Counted from the stretch's first letter, positions 39,960 through 51,187 are shown. The stretch: DNA of 64,000 nt from Bacteroidia bacterium (GCA_014376805.1 JACMQU010000117.1:1-64000), one strand, 5' to 3'. Numbers and translations are program-made. Notes: generated by a model not told the origin, from the letters alone.

Positions 39960-41390
39960 CTAATTTTTTACTTCAGCAATTTTATTGATCATCCCTTTAA
40001 AAATAAAACCATGAAATGGAAATACCGAATACCAGTATAATCTGCCTAATAAGCCCAATGGTCTGAATGTTGCGGTTTGCGTTAGAATATTATTTTTGTC
40101 AATTTTAAATTCCAGCCATGCTTCGCCCGGCAGTTTCATTTCTGCATATAACAATAATCGTTTCTCTTCTTTATCTGCAAAAAGAACACGCCAAAAATCA
40201 AGGGCGTCACCCGATACTATTTCTGTCTCACTTTTTCTTCCTCTTCTCATTCCTACTCCACCGGAAAGCTGATCTAAAAAGCCTCTTATTTTCCAAAGCC
40301 AGTTGCCGTAATACCAACCGGTTTTACCACCAATAGACCAAATTTTTTCAAGCGAGGTGTGACCTGTTTTAAGCTGAAGTACACGAATATCTTTATAGCA
40401 TCCGTTAACCGGTACTTCAATAAGTTTAGAAAAACCTTTGCTGAATATTTGACTTGTTTGCGCATCTTTCCAGCTTGAGAGCACTTGGTTTTGTTCAATT
40501 TTATCAAAGGCAAGTTTTATGGAGGTGTTATAATCCAATAATTTTATACCCAGCAACGAAGTTAAATTGTTGGGTTTGCAGGTCACTTCAATTTTCATGC
40601 TATTTACTAAATTCTTTGCAAGCGCAAAAGATGTGGCCGTTACAAAATATAACCAGTAGGAAGAAATTTTTGGTGTCATTATCGGTACGATAATTATATG
40701 CCTTTTCAACCCACGTATTTTTGCAAAACGTAAAAGCATCTCCTTATAACTTAAAATGTCGGGACCACCAATGTCATAACTTTTATTATAAGTTTCTACA
40801 TTACCAATAACACCACTTAAAAATTCTACAACGTTGCGAATAGCAATAGGCTGACATTTTGTTTTTATCCAGCGCGGAGCAATCATGATAGGTAATTTCT
40901 CCACTAAATCGCGAATGATTTCAAAAGAGGCACTTCCTGAACCTACTATGATACCGGCTTTTAAAGTTGTAAGTGCGAACCTGGCTTCTGATAAAATTGA
41001 TTCCACATTTTTTCTGGAAGATAAATGCTTGGATAACTCAGCAGCATTGCTAATTCCACTTAAATAAATAACCTGTTTAGTATTAGTTTGTTCAATTCGT
41101 TCTTTAAAATTTAAAGCACATATTTCCTCCATGTTTTCAAAGTCACCTGTTTGTGTAGACATGGAATGGATAAGGTAATAAGCTAAATCAATATCCTCCG
41201 GAATAAGCTCTAAACTTTTTTTGTTCAAAAAATCGGACTCTATTACACAGAGATTTGGAGACATAAACTTTTTCTTGTTAAATCTGTTTTTGTCTCTTAC
41301 GCAACAAATCACTTCATGACCATTTTGCAATAAAACAGGCAATAACCTTTGTGCTATATATCCGGTTACTCCGGTAAGAAGAATTTTCAT
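39960..41390 (-). CDS. NAD(P)-binding SDR-like protein with DUF2867 C-terminal domain
   Basis: 476 aa. MKILLTGVTGYIAQRLLPVLLQNGHEVICCVRD, LAYYLIHSM, C-terminal LFADKEEKRLLLYAEMKLPGEAWLEFKI...RPLGLLGRLYWYSVFPFHGFIFKGM. Confidence 0.88.
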   Translation of the reverse strand: MKILLTGVTGYIAQRLLPVLLQNGHEVICCVRDKNRFNKKKFMSPNLCVIESDFLNKKSLELIPEDIDLAYYLIHSMSTQTGDFENMEEICALNFKERIEQTNTKQVIYLSGISNAAELSKHLSSRKNVESILSEARFALTTLKAGIIVGSGSASFEIIRDLVEKLPIMIAPRWIKTKCQPIAIRNVVEFLSGVIGNVETYNKSYDIGGPDILSYKEMLLRFAKIRGLKRHIIIVPIMTPKISSYWLYFVTATSFALAKNLVNSMKIEVTCKPNNLTSLLGIKLLDYNTSIKLAFDKIEQNQVLSSWKDAQTSQIFSKGFSKLIEVPVNGCYKDIRVLQLKTGHTSLEKIWSIGGKTGWYYGNWLWKIRGFLDQLSGGVGMRRGRKSETEIVSGDALDFWRVLFADKEEKRLLLYAEMKLPGEAWLEFKIDKNNILTQTATFRPLGLLGRLYWYSVFPFHGFIFKGMINKIAEVKN

Positions 41391-41552
41391 AAACTAATAG
41401 AAATTATTTTCCGATTTGTAATGACAATTTAAATTTATTGATTTTTTTATCAAAAACATCCTTTTTTAAAAATGTTTTTTCTTGAAGAATTTTTTCATAT
41501 TACAAGTAAGTTTTCTATTAGTTTATTTAATTAATTGTGTGGCATAAAATAT

Positions 41553-42251
41553 CTATGTGTTTAAAGAAGACATGCCACCATCAATATGCATTATCTGCCC
41601 GGTAATCCAATTTGCTTTATCCGAAAGTAGAAATGCGGACATATCAGCGATATCGTTTGGGGTACCAATTCTTTTTAAAGGATTGTGTTGTTTATTTGCT
41701 TCCAGTTTTTGATCAGTATTAATAAGAGAAGCTGCAAGTGGCGTATTGGTTAAGGAAGGTGCTATACAATTAACTCTTATTTTGGGAGCTAATTCAGCAG
41801 CCAGTGCTTTTGTCAGTCCTTCAATTGCCCCTTTAGAAGCAGAGACTTGTGAATGAAAAGGAAAGCCTATTTGAACGGCTACGGTAGAAAATAAAAGAAT
41901 GGATGAATTTTCAGCATTTTTTAATTTTGGCAACACAGCTTGTATAATTTTAATTGCTCCTATCACCTGAATGTTGAAATCAATTAAAAATTCTGAAGGT
42001 GGAATTCTGCTAAAAGGTTTAAGATTGATAGTGCCAGGACAATACACCACTGCATTTATCGTATCCGGCAAATAGTCTAAATTTAAACTTTCGTCTAACA
42101 CATTCAAATAATGGTACTCAATTAAACTATTATTTGAAATTAATTTATTTTTATTATATGTTCCATACACCTGATGACCGGATTCACATAATTGTTCAGC
42201 AAGTTTTTTCCCAATTCCCGAGGATGCGCCAATGATTAAATAGTTTGCCAT
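41553..42251 (-). CDS. SDR family oxidoreductase
   Basis: 232 aa. ANYLIIGASSGIGKKLAEQL, SQVSASKGAIEGLTKALAAELAPKIRVNCIAPSLTNTPL, GQIMHIDGGMS. Confidence 0.92.
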   Translation of the reverse strand: MANYLIIGASSGIGKKLAEQLCESGHQVYGTYNKNKLISNNSLIEYHYLNVLDESLNLDYLPDTINAVVYCPGTINLKPFSRIPPSEFLIDFNIQVIGAIKIIQAVLPKLKNAENSSILLFSTVAVQIGFPFHSQVSASKGAIEGLTKALAAELAPKIRVNCIAPSLTNTPLAASLINTDQKLEANKQHNPLKRIGTPNDIADMSAFLLSDKANWITGQIMHIDGGMSSLNT

Positions 42252-42621
42252 AATTGTAATACTATAATTTTATAGACTTATAACAAACGGATTGGTATTT
42301 TGTTGCGTTTTTATATAAACTTGATGATAAACAATAAGAATCAACATTATAGTAAAAGCCTTAGAAGAGCTTTTAACTGTATAAATCCTGACAGTGATTA
42401 ATTAACCTGTTTCTTCCTAAATCACATTTTTACCCGGTAAGATATAATATGTGAACTAGGGTTAACTTAATTTACTTTAATCAACAGCGTAGGCATAAAG
42501 TTTAATCGATAGATTTAGATTTTGTGAACAAAGCAATTTCGTCCATATAAAACTTGTGAGTATTACAATTTGTTTGCCTGATAACTTAATCCATTAAATT
42601 TATAAGTTTCCCGGGTTAAAA

Positions 42622-42888
42622 TTAACCATTTAAATAGTCATTTAGTTTTCCTTCAATTGCTTTGCAACTTACTAAGAATGGTTTTTTTGAAATTGTTATA
42701 TGGATAGGTGATGAATCATTCAGCATATAATTTCCTATAATCTCCCCAAGGGGAGTTGGGGTGCTAAAATTACCCGATGAAGTATCACCGTTAAATACAC
42801 CGCCTGCTCCATTTATAGCTTCAGAAACTTTTGTGATCAGGCTATTAGCATCCCCGTTAAATTCTATAGAAAATGAACAATGTGACAT
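42622..42888 (-). CDS. Hypothetical protein, 88 aa
   Basis: Intact ORF with coherent composition; no recognised motif. Confidence 0.5.
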   Translation of the reverse strand: MSHCSFSIEFNGDANSLITKVSEAINGAGGVFNGDTSSGNFSTPTPLGEIIGNYMLNDSSPIHITISKKPFLVSCKAIEGKLNDYLNG

Positions 42889-42934
42889 CTTAGTTTTTTT
42901 AATTGTAATACAAATTTATACTTACCCAAATATC

Positions 42935-45490
42935 TTATTTACCATACTCCACCAGGTTCACAAATAATCTATATGCACCAGGCACGCCTGCCGGTAATTC
43001 CCTAAAGAAAGCAAGACCTGTATAAATATAAGTTCCTTTGCCATATTTGGCAATTATGAGGCTTCCCTTGTTAGGCTTTTCATTAGGGTCGTTCATGAGC
43101 AGCGGGCATTGAAAATTTGAGTCCAGGTCGCTCGCAAAATATATTCCTCTTTCCTGTATCCATCCATCAAAATCTTTACCGGTAATTTTATTTGGTTTGT
43201 TCAGGAGAGCATGATCAGGAATCGCAAAAGTTACAGGGGCCTCTTCAATGGTTACACGTTCTCTGCTAAGCTTAAATGGAACCGGCGAAATCTGCTCTTT
43301 TAACGGGCCTGCAAAACTGTTGGTATTGTATTGCACCACCAGGTTCCCTCCATTCTTTACATAATCAAACACGCGCTGCTTAAATTGTTGTAGTTTTTCA
43401 TTGGTATTAAATGCACGCACCCCAACAACTATTGATGGATAAATTGAAAGGTCGCCGTTTTGTAATTGCTGATCCGAAATTTTCACCACCTGATAGCCTA
43501 CCTGTTCAAGTGAGTTAACAATTTCGTCACCTGCGCCTTCTATGTATCCAACGGTTTGCAGTTTCCTGTTCAGATTCATTTTAACAAGTTTTGCTTCTGC
43601 CACCGGGAACCATGTTTGAACGGGAATATGATCGTATTTTATTTCTTTGATCCCACGACCATACTCAACATTATTTACGGTAGCCGAAACTTTCATAGTT
43701 GATTCCATATCAAATGCGGGAGGAGTAAGCATAAAAGACATTACCAGTTCATCTCCTTTAACGGCTATTTCAAATGCCAGTCCTTTATCAGTGTTAGAAT
43801 TAAATTCTTCATGTGGTTTATTGTCTTTCGAAGTCATCTTCCATCCATCAGGAATCTGAATATTCAACTGCCCCTTTACATTGTTGCGACCTGCCTTTAA
43901 GGTAATAAAAATTTCTTTGGATTTTTCAGCTGCAAACACCACACTTTTTTGCTGAAGATTGATCATTACAGGAGGTGTAATTATTAAAGGCCGGTAAAGT
44001 TCCCCTTTTTCAGGATCAGACCATTTATACTGAAATTTTCTATATAAACTATAATTATAATAACCATCAATCTGAAATGCGAAATCTGATAAATAACCTT
44101 TAGAATTGTATGGGTTTTCAGTTAACATATTTTCGGTGATTTGAAATGAATTATCCTTGATTGGATAAAATAACCAATAGGGCATGGTTAACGATGAATC
44201 TTTGTGCGGATCGCTATCTAAAGTTGCATGCAGGAATTTATAAACTGAATCTTTTCTTAATATAATATCGTAATCAGGCAAACCACCTTCGCCATTGTAG
44301 CCACTATAAATAAAGCCGTTTAAAGAGATCCGGTTATTGCCTCTGTTAATGGCATTAAACGTCATCTTCAATGTATCATCAAGTGAATAGTTATAGGTAT
44401 TAGACAGGGTTTCCACAAATAATCCGGCACATGCAGTAATCAATTCATTCGCTTCATAAAACTTCATGGTTTCGGAAGTTATTTTTGTATGATCAATATT
44501 ATTTATCTGATTAAGCTGATCGATAAAAGTTTTCAGATAGAAGATGGTGAGTTCAGGCTTTTGCGCATTAAATTTTTTAATGGCTTTGTTTAAATTTTTT
44601 TCAATTGCTTTTCCTCCTTTTACATGCTGCCAGGTAAAGTCTATTCCCTTAAATAGATCCTTTACCGTTGTGTCGCCTCTAACCGGTTTAAAGTATTCAA
44701 AGGATTCACCTCTTTGCTTGGCACTGCCAAAACCCTGAGATTTATGCATGCTGCGACTTTCTGCTGCAAGTTCTCCACAGCTTTTGCCTAGTAAGGGATT
44801 ATATGCACCTACATCTAATTTTATTAATTGGCTCAGATCTGCATTAGGGTTGAAAAAGCGTGCAGTACTGTTATGAAATAACCGCTTTGGTTGCCATGTA
44901 TCTACAAACGCTAACTGCTCCGGAAAGCGGTTCTTATCACCTGCTGCATCATATGCTTCTTCTGCCAGCAAAGCAGATGCTGTATGATGTCCATGGCCGC
45001 CGCTGCCATCAGTTGAAAAGCGGGTGATAATAATATCTGGTCTGAAACTTCTAATGATCCATACCACATCTGCCAGTATGGAATCATGAGTCCATTTGGT
45101 AAAAGTTTCCTGTACATTTTTACTGTAACCAAAATCATAAGCGCGTGTAAAAAATTGTTCCGCACCATCAACCCGGCGTGCTGCCAAAAGCTCCTGGGTT
45201 CTGATCAGGCCTAATTCTATGCCTTGCTCTGAACCAATTAAATTCTGACCGCCATCGCCGCGTGTTAAACTCAGATAGCCTGTGCGCAAACATTTCTCAT
45301 TTTCGAGATATGCCAGTAACCGGGTGTTTTCATCATCAGGATGTGCAGCTATATAAAGTACGGAGCCAACAGTATTTAGTTTCTTCAATTGCAGTAGTAT
45401 TTCTGATGAAGTATAACTATGTGGTGCCTGGGCAATTGCAGCGGCTGCTATATAAAATAATAGCACAAGACTGAGTAAATTCTTATTCAT
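42935..45490 (-). CDS. Secreted PIG-L (LmbE-like) deacetylase family protein
   Basis: 851 aa. Signal peptide; GSVLYIAAHPDDENTRLLAYL, TRGDGGQNLIGSEQGIELGLIRTQELLAARRVDGAEQFF, DGSGGHGHHTASALLAEEA. Confidence 0.93.
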   Translation of the reverse strand: MNKNLLSLVLLFYIAAAAIAQAPHSYTSSEILLQLKKLNTVGSVLYIAAHPDDENTRLLAYLENEKCLRTGYLSLTRGDGGQNLIGSEQGIELGLIRTQELLAARRVDGAEQFFTRAYDFGYSKNVQETFTKWTHDSILADVVWIIRSFRPDIIITRFSTDGSGGHGHHTASALLAEEAYDAAGDKNRFPEQLAFVDTWQPKRLFHNSTARFFNPNADLSQLIKLDVGAYNPLLGKSCGELAAESRSMHKSQGFGSAKQRGESFEYFKPVRGDTTVKDLFKGIDFTWQHVKGGKAIEKNLNKAIKKFNAQKPELTIFYLKTFIDQLNQINNIDHTKITSETMKFYEANELITACAGLFVETLSNTYNYSLDDTLKMTFNAINRGNNRISLNGFIYSGYNGEGGLPDYDIILRKDSVYKFLHATLDSDPHKDSSLTMPYWLFYPIKDNSFQITENMLTENPYNSKGYLSDFAFQIDGYYNYSLYRKFQYKWSDPEKGELYRPLIITPPVMINLQQKSVVFAAEKSKEIFITLKAGRNNVKGQLNIQIPDGWKMTSKDNKPHEEFNSNTDKGLAFEIAVKGDELVMSFMLTPPAFDMESTMKVSATVNNVEYGRGIKEIKYDHIPVQTWFPVAEAKLVKMNLNRKLQTVGYIEGAGDEIVNSLEQVGYQVVKISDQQLQNGDLSIYPSIVVGVRAFNTNEKLQQFKQRVFDYVKNGGNLVVQYNTNSFAGPLKEQISPVPFKLSRERVTIEEAPVTFAIPDHALLNKPNKITGKDFDGWIQERGIYFASDLDSNFQCPLLMNDPNEKPNKGSLIIAKYGKGTYIYTGLAFFRELPAGVPGAYRLFVNLVEYGK

Positions 45491-45778
45491 AATAATCTCT
45501 CAAAGTAAAATAAAACACCCCATAATTTTACACTAAAAAAAATAAACTTTGTTTTTACTAAGTTGCTTACAGTTAAATTATAGCTAAATGGTGCGAACTT
45601 ATAACCCCTGCCCGCAAAATCCGAGTTAGCTGTGAGCTTTTATAGCATAGGTTTTCTGTAAGTAATTTAAGGAGGTTTTTTATAACTACATAACTTTTGC
45701 CAATGACATGCGGAAGGACCAAAATGCTTTAACGCCAAATTTTAAACAGCCATAAAAATGCTTTACTTTGCAAGGATT

Positions 45779-47038
45779 ATGTCTACAATACTACTTAAAA
45801 ATATCAGCTCATTAGTTGGTATGGAGGAAAGCGGAAAACTTAAAAAATCCGGTAATGAAATGGCTGAACTGGCGATTATGGAAAATGCCTGGCTATTTAT
45901 AAAAGATGGTTTGATTGCGGAATATGGATCTATGAAAGATGAACAAACAGTTGGATCATATAGCGATGTGAATACAATTGATTGTACAGGTAAATTTGTG
46001 CTTCCGTGTTTTGTGGATTCTCATACACATCTGGTATTCGCAAATACCCGCGAAGAGGAATTTGTGATGCGCATAAAAGGAATGACTTATGAAGAAATTG
46101 CAGAAGCAGGCGGAGGTATTTTAAATTCAGCACGAAGGTTACAGGACATGAGTGAAGATGCCTTGTATGAAAATGCATTGAAACGTTTGCATGAAGTGAT
46201 TGGATTTGGTACAGGTGCTCTTGAAATAAAAAGCGGTTACGGTTTAACGGTTGCGGATGAGTTAAAAATGTTACGGGTTATTAAACGGTTAAAGGTGGTT
46301 TCTCCAGTCATTATAAAAGCAACATTTCTTGGTGCTCACGCATTTCCCTTGGCATATAAAAATGATCACAAGGCTTATATAGATTTAATTATTAATGAAA
46401 TGTTGCCTAAGGTTGTAGAAGAAAACCTGGCCGATTATATTGATGTATTTTGTGACACCGGGTTTTTTAATCCTGCTGAAACTACTCAAATATTACAAGC
46501 CGCCGCAAAGTATGGTTTGAAGCCAAAAATACACGGAAATGAATTGGGTTATACTGGTGGTGTACAGACCGCAGTTGAAAATAATGCCCTAAGTGTTGAT
46601 CATCTTGAATATACCGGCGATGAGGAAATTTCCTGCTTATTAAAAAGTTCAACAATGCCAGTAGCTTTGCCGGGTTGTTCGTTTTTTTTAGGAATTCCAT
46701 ATGCACCCTTCAGAAAAATGATTGATGCCGGTTTGCCTGTATGTCTGGCCAGTGATTATAACCCGGGAAGCACCCCCAATGGGCGCATGGGCTTTGTAGT
46801 TTCGCTAGCTTGTACCCAAATGAAATTAACACCTGAAGAAGCAATTAACGCAACAACAATTAATGGTGCCTATGCAATAGAACTTAGTGATAAAATGGGT
46901 TCCATTACAAAAGGCAAATATGGCAATGTTATCATCACAAAGGAGATGCCATCTCTGGCCTATATGCCTTATAGCTTTGGTGTTGATATGGTGTGGAAGA
47001 CTATTATTATGGGTAAGGTTTTCGAGAAGCCGCAGTGA
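45779..47038 (+). CDS. hutI: Imidazolonepropionase
   Basis: Likely start at 45779 (MSTILLKNISSLVGM). FVDSHTHLVFANTREEEFVMRIKGMTYEEIAEAGGGILNS, EIKSGYGL, LASDYNPGSTPNGRMGFVVSLACTQMKLTPEEAI. Confidence 0.94.
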   Translation: MSTILLKNISSLVGMEESGKLKKSGNEMAELAIMENAWLFIKDGLIAEYGSMKDEQTVGSYSDVNTIDCTGKFVLPCFVDSHTHLVFANTREEEFVMRIKGMTYEEIAEAGGGILNSARRLQDMSEDALYENALKRLHEVIGFGTGALEIKSGYGLTVADELKMLRVIKRLKVVSPVIIKATFLGAHAFPLAYKNDHKAYIDLIINEMLPKVVEENLADYIDVFCDTGFFNPAETTQILQAAAKYGLKPKIHGNELGYTGGVQTAVENNALSVDHLEYTGDEEISCLLKSSTMPVALPGCSFFLGIPYAPFRKMIDAGLPVCLASDYNPGSTPNGRMGFVVSLACTQMKLTPEEAINATTINGAYAIELSDKMGSITKGKYGNVIITKEMPSLAYMPYSFGVDMVWKTIIMGKVFEKPQ

Positions 47039-47479
47039 TATTTATTATTGGATAAAAGCGCCGGTAACTTTAATAAGAAATATATTGCTATTACTGGTTT
47101 TTAGAAATTTCAAACTTTTTTTCAATTTCCTGCTTTTTAAATGTTTTTTCTTCGTGGTGAAATACAACTTAATTTTTCTCAAAAGTTTCGGGCTTCAAAA
47201 CCATTCTTACCCATATCCATTTAACTACTCACAATATGCAATTAGGTTCAACTCATTCAATTGTTTTTTTTTAATTAAAAATAAATTAGATTTTGTATTG
47301 CAAGCCTTAAAATACTTTTAATTAACATTTCCATTATTAAAATACACAATGAATTTAGCCGGTTAAAATCTGTACAGGAAAAATTGCGCTCCTCTATAAA
47401 ACCATTAATTTGCAATTGCATTAAGCCAGTTGAAACACAACATAAAATAACTTAGGATAATGAGATTCTTAAGAAAAAA

Positions 47480-48175
47480 TTACTTCTCCATTACAATCAT
47501 TCTTTGCAATTCTTCTCTAGTATGGGTGTCTAAAAACCTGCCTGTATACTCTGCTGTGATGGTACTGCTGGTCAAATCCTGCACACCGCGCATGGCTACA
47601 CACAAATGATCTGCTTCAATGATTACTGCAACATCATTCGTATGCAATACTTCTTTTAGCATATTCGAAATTTGTATGGTCATTCGCTCCTGAACTTGCG
47701 GGCGTTGGGCAAAGTATCTTACAATACGGTTTAGCTTAGACAGGCCAACTACTTTACCGTTTGGGATATAGGCCACATGAGCTTTGCCAATGATAGGAAC
47801 AAAATGATGCTCGCAAACACTGTGAAAAGAAATATTCTTTTCGATGAGCATATTTTTGTAGTTGTACTTGTTCTCAAATAATTTGGCAACAGGCATGTTT
47901 TTGGGATCAAGTCCTTTAAACATTTCCAGTACATACATTTTAGCTACCCGGTTAGGGGTTCCTTTTAAGCTGTCATCATTTAAATCTAAGCCAAGAATGA
48001 GCATGATCTCTTTAAAATGCTTTTCTATTAGTTCGATTTTTAATTCATCGTCTAATGCAAAAGCATCTTCGCGAAGTGGTGTTTCCATTGAAAAACCTGC
48101 ATGATCATCGCCTTTTTCTTCGTGGCGAAGGTTTTTAATTTCCGTTGTATTCAACGAAGTTTCTTTCTGTTTCAT
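47480..48175 (-). CDS. folE: GTP cyclohydrolase I
   Basis: 231 aa. ISFHSVCEHHFVPIIGKAHVAYIPNGKVVGLSKLNRIVRYFAQRPQVQERMTIQI, ADHLCVAMRGVQD. The true start may be internal. Confidence 0.95.
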   Translation of the reverse strand: MKQKETSLNTTEIKNLRHEEKGDDHAGFSMETPLREDAFALDDELKIELIEKHFKEIMLILGLDLNDDSLKGTPNRVAKMYVLEMFKGLDPKNMPVAKLFENKYNYKNMLIEKNISFHSVCEHHFVPIIGKAHVAYIPNGKVVGLSKLNRIVRYFAQRPQVQERMTIQISNMLKEVLHTNDVAVIIEADHLCVAMRGVQDLTSSTITAEYTGRFLDTHTREELQRMIVMEK

Positions 48176-48545
48176 AAAGAGTCACTTTCAGTTTTAAGTG
48201 GTTATTTAATCTGCTTCTTAATAATTTCCAGATCACCACTGCAATGTTTTCTGCTGTTGGATTAATTGTTTTAAATTCTTCACAATCCAAATTTAAGTTT
48301 TTGTGATCAAACCTGTTTTCAACCTGTTCCTGAATAAGCTGGCCGAGCCATTTCATGTCAACCAAAAATCCACTAACAGGATCTATTTCTCCGGTAACAG
48401 TAACTATCAGATCATAATTGTGACCGTGATAATTTATATTATTACAATTTCCGAAAAACGATTTGTTCTTCTCATCAGTCCACTCTTTTATATGCAACCT
48501 GTGTGCAGCATTAAAATGGGCCTTTCTTGATACAGCTATTTCCAT
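48135..48545 (-). CDS. 6-pyruvoyl-tetrahydropterin synthase / 6-carboxytetrahydropterin synthase family
   Basis: 136 aa. RKAHFNAAHRLHI, FGNCNNINYHGHNYDLIVTVTGEIDPVSGFLVDMKWL, FDHKNLN, TAENIAVVIW. Confidence 0.92.
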   Translation of the reverse strand: MEIAVSRKAHFNAAHRLHIKEWTDEKNKSFFGNCNNINYHGHNYDLIVTVTGEIDPVSGFLVDMKWLGQLIQEQVENRFDHKNLNLDCEEFKTINPTAENIAVVIWKLLRSRLNNHLKLKVTLYETERNFVEYNGN

Positions 48546-48910
48546 TGAGGGGATAAAGATAATATACCGGATTTAACTTTTATAGTTTGTGTTTACTATA
48601 TCATAAAATCCAGATACAAGTATAAAGCTATATTAAGTTAAATTGTTTAATTTTTTTTTAAAAAAGTTCTATTAATTGTGAATTAAAATTCTAATTTTTG
48701 ATGGAAATCATAATTTTAATGTACTGATTTTCATAGAAAATATTGGCTTTTATTGTTTTGTATAATGTGCCTTTATTAATTTAATTGTTTTATAATCAAG
48801 CTACTAATGCTAAATATAGATTAAATGACAATAATCAGAGAATAATATTTGGAAGTATAAATAGAAGATCATTAACTTTGTTTAACAAAATCATTAATAA
48901 GTTAAACAAA

Positions 48911-49471
48911 ATGACCTCCATAGCATTTAAACAAATGGTTCAGAAAGAAGCCAGGCCGCTGAAACATTATGCCTATCAACTTACCCGTAATGTTGAAGAT
49001 TCGAATGATTTAGTTCAGGAGACGATGTTAAAAGCATTTACGTACCAGAATAAATTTGAAGCAGGGACAAATTTGAAGGGTTGGTTATATACCATCATGA
49101 AAAACACCTTTATCAATAATTACAGGCGTATGGTTAAGCGCAATACTTTTATTGATCAGACCGACAATGATTATTACCTTGATTCTGTTTCCCCACTAGT
49201 TAAAAATGAAGGTGAACAGAAGTTTATCAGACAGGATATTGAAAGTGCCATTAATAAACTTCCTATGAACCTAAGTAAGCCATTTACTATGAATTTTAAA
49301 GGGTTTAAATACCATGAGATAGCAGATATACTTCACATTCCAATTGGAACGGTTAAAACAAGGATTTTTGTAGCCAGAAGGCAATTAAGAGAGAACTTAC
49401 ATACCTATGGCAAAATGTATGGTATGGATTCCGCTTCGCTGAGTGAACGTAAAGATTTGTGCAATAGTTAA
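48911..49471 (+). CDS. ECF-type RNA polymerase sigma factor
   Basis: Likely start at 48911 (MTSIAFKQMVQKEARPLKHYAYQLTRNVEDSNDLVQETMLKAF). Region 4 GFKYHEIADILHIPIGTVKTRIFVARRQLRENL. Confidence 0.92.
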   Translation: MTSIAFKQMVQKEARPLKHYAYQLTRNVEDSNDLVQETMLKAFTYQNKFEAGTNLKGWLYTIMKNTFINNYRRMVKRNTFIDQTDNDYYLDSVSPLVKNEGEQKFIRQDIESAINKLPMNLSKPFTMNFKGFKYHEIADILHIPIGTVKTRIFVARRQLRENLHTYGKMYGMDSASLSERKDLCNS

Positions 49472-49561
49472 CCACATTTAAACTACCGGGTTTTTCTGAT
49501 CTGGTTATTTTAAAAGGTGAATTTTATCTAAAGTAAATTATTTTAACAATAAAAGTTTAAT

Positions 49562-49597
49562 AAACGGCAGTTTGATTTTCATACTGCCGTTTTATTT
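49562..49597 (+). terminator. Rho-independent terminator downstream of sigma factor
   Basis: AAACGGCAGT (49562-49571) / ACTGCCGTTT (49583-49592), perfect 10-bp stem followed by T-rich TATTTT. Confidence 0.85.
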
Positions 49598-49670
49598 TGT
49601 ATGATTGCGTTGAAAAAAATTCTGGAAGAAGATTTGTTTTATTCTATTATTTTTTATAATTATTTTCCTG

Positions 49671-50534
49671 ATGAAAAAATTTACGCTATTAAGTTGTTTA
49701 TGTTTCCTGGGTTTTAACCTGTTTGCTCAGTTTGGGAATTTTAAAAAAAGAGCAGATTTGGAAACTTTTAAGGATACAAAACTCATTGTTGTATTGTTTC
49801 CGGATAGTGCATACAGTTATTCACTGATGGCTGCCATAGAAAAATACTGGACGTTTACCGGTTTTGAATTTGCAGAGGATACTGCCATGCAACGGTACCG
49901 CAAAGGCGATTATGCGTTTATGTATTTCAGCAAATCAAAAGGATCAAAGAATAAATCGAAAGTAGCCAGTTCAGAACAAGATTTTAATGGTCTTGTAATC
50001 ACTCGTAAATTTAGCAGGAGAGTATTGCCTGATAATTTACTGGCTTATGCGTATTGTGGCAATAAAATTGATACAGGCGATTGGGAAATTGAAATGATTC
50101 GTGCGGTGCAGTTGATGAATAACTATTTTAATTATGCAATTCAGGCTAAGAATGATGGCGAAATTGGTTCAACAAAAATGATGAATAACTATCCAACGGA
50201 TAAAAATTTACTGGTTGATAAAAAATTATTAATTGAAACCGGACAATTGGATATGAAAGGAAGTAAAGAAGATGCCATGACATCTTTTGATGGTGATGCA
50301 GAAGAAGTTGAAATGGAAGAAATTCACAAAGCAATTAAAAATCAGGATAATAGTTTCTTATACTATTATCATTCTAAGGATGAAAAATATTGTAATAAAT
50401 TAGTTGTAAGTGCAGCTAATAGTGAGCTTATGTATTTTGAAAGTGCAGCCCCTGATAAATGTAAATGTACCTCAAAAGATTTAAAGGCTTTAAAGACTTT
50501 TAAAATTAAGGCAGCCAAATCTGTTGCAGACTAA
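49671..50534 (+). CDS. Hypothetical secreted protein
   Basis: 287 aa with signal peptide MKKFTLLSCLCFLGFNLFAQ. Confidence 0.75.
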   Translation: MKKFTLLSCLCFLGFNLFAQFGNFKKRADLETFKDTKLIVVLFPDSAYSYSLMAAIEKYWTFTGFEFAEDTAMQRYRKGDYAFMYFSKSKGSKNKSKVASSEQDFNGLVITRKFSRRVLPDNLLAYAYCGNKIDTGDWEIEMIRAVQLMNNYFNYAIQAKNDGEIGSTKMMNNYPTDKNLLVDKKLLIETGQLDMKGSKEDAMTSFDGDAEEVEMEEIHKAIKNQDNSFLYYYHSKDEKYCNKLVVSAANSELMYFESAAPDKCKCTSKDLKALKTFKIKAAKSVAD

Positions 50535-50590
50535 GCATAATTTGAAACGTATTCTATTGTTACTTACTTGATTATTTCTTATAAAGATAA

Positions 50591-50959
50591 CTAATCCAAT
50601 CCCCACGTATCGTACAAGACGTTTATATAAGAGTCTTCTGCATTCTCCATTTTATTATCGGCCATTACAACTTTCATGGCAAATGCAATGAGTTTATTGC
50701 GTTCTTCAGACTTGCTGATTTTAAAAAATTGCTCAGCAGTTTCAATAAAATGTTCCATTAAATTTTCTTCCGGACAAGCACGTAAGAAAGCCTGTTCTTT
50801 TATTATCTCAATAGGTTCCTTATAGTTTTTTTCCAGGAATTCCAGAATAACTGAACTTTCCGCCTTATGGATGGAACCATCAGCAAGACTTAAGGTCATC
50901 AAAAGATGAAAACCGGCTTCTGTTTTATTCATTTTGGTGATGAATTGCGTTGTTGGCAT
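50591..50959 (-). CDS. TerB-like family protein
   Basis: 122 aa. EAGFHLLMTLSLADGSIHKAESSVILEFL...KLIAFAMKVVMADNKMENAEDSYINVL resembles TerB-like metal-binding helices. Confidence 0.65.
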   Translation of the reverse strand: MPTTQFITKMNKTEAGFHLLMTLSLADGSIHKAESSVILEFLEKNYKEPIEIIKEQAFLRACPEENLMEHFIETAEQFFKISKSEERNKLIAFAMKVVMADNKMENAEDSYINVLYDTWGLD

Positions 50960-51187
50960 AACTGTTTTTTTTGTTGGTTCAAGATAATTTTTAAAATGTA
51001 TAATGCAAATTTTATTTTTAATTATAAATCAAACCTCAATATATACAGTGAACTATATTGTAAGGATAACAACTTTTAGGAAAAACTAATGTTGAAATTC
51101 CTTCACAGAAAGTGTTAAATTGTATTAATATAATGTTGTATAGTTTTTATGGATCAATGCCTTTAAGTTTGTTAAAATATTCTGATT

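Noticed and set aside
46887-47321. 144-aa plus ORF overlapping the hutI 3' end
   Set aside because: First half is an out-of-frame shadow of hutI and the rest is AT-rich Phe/Leu noise.
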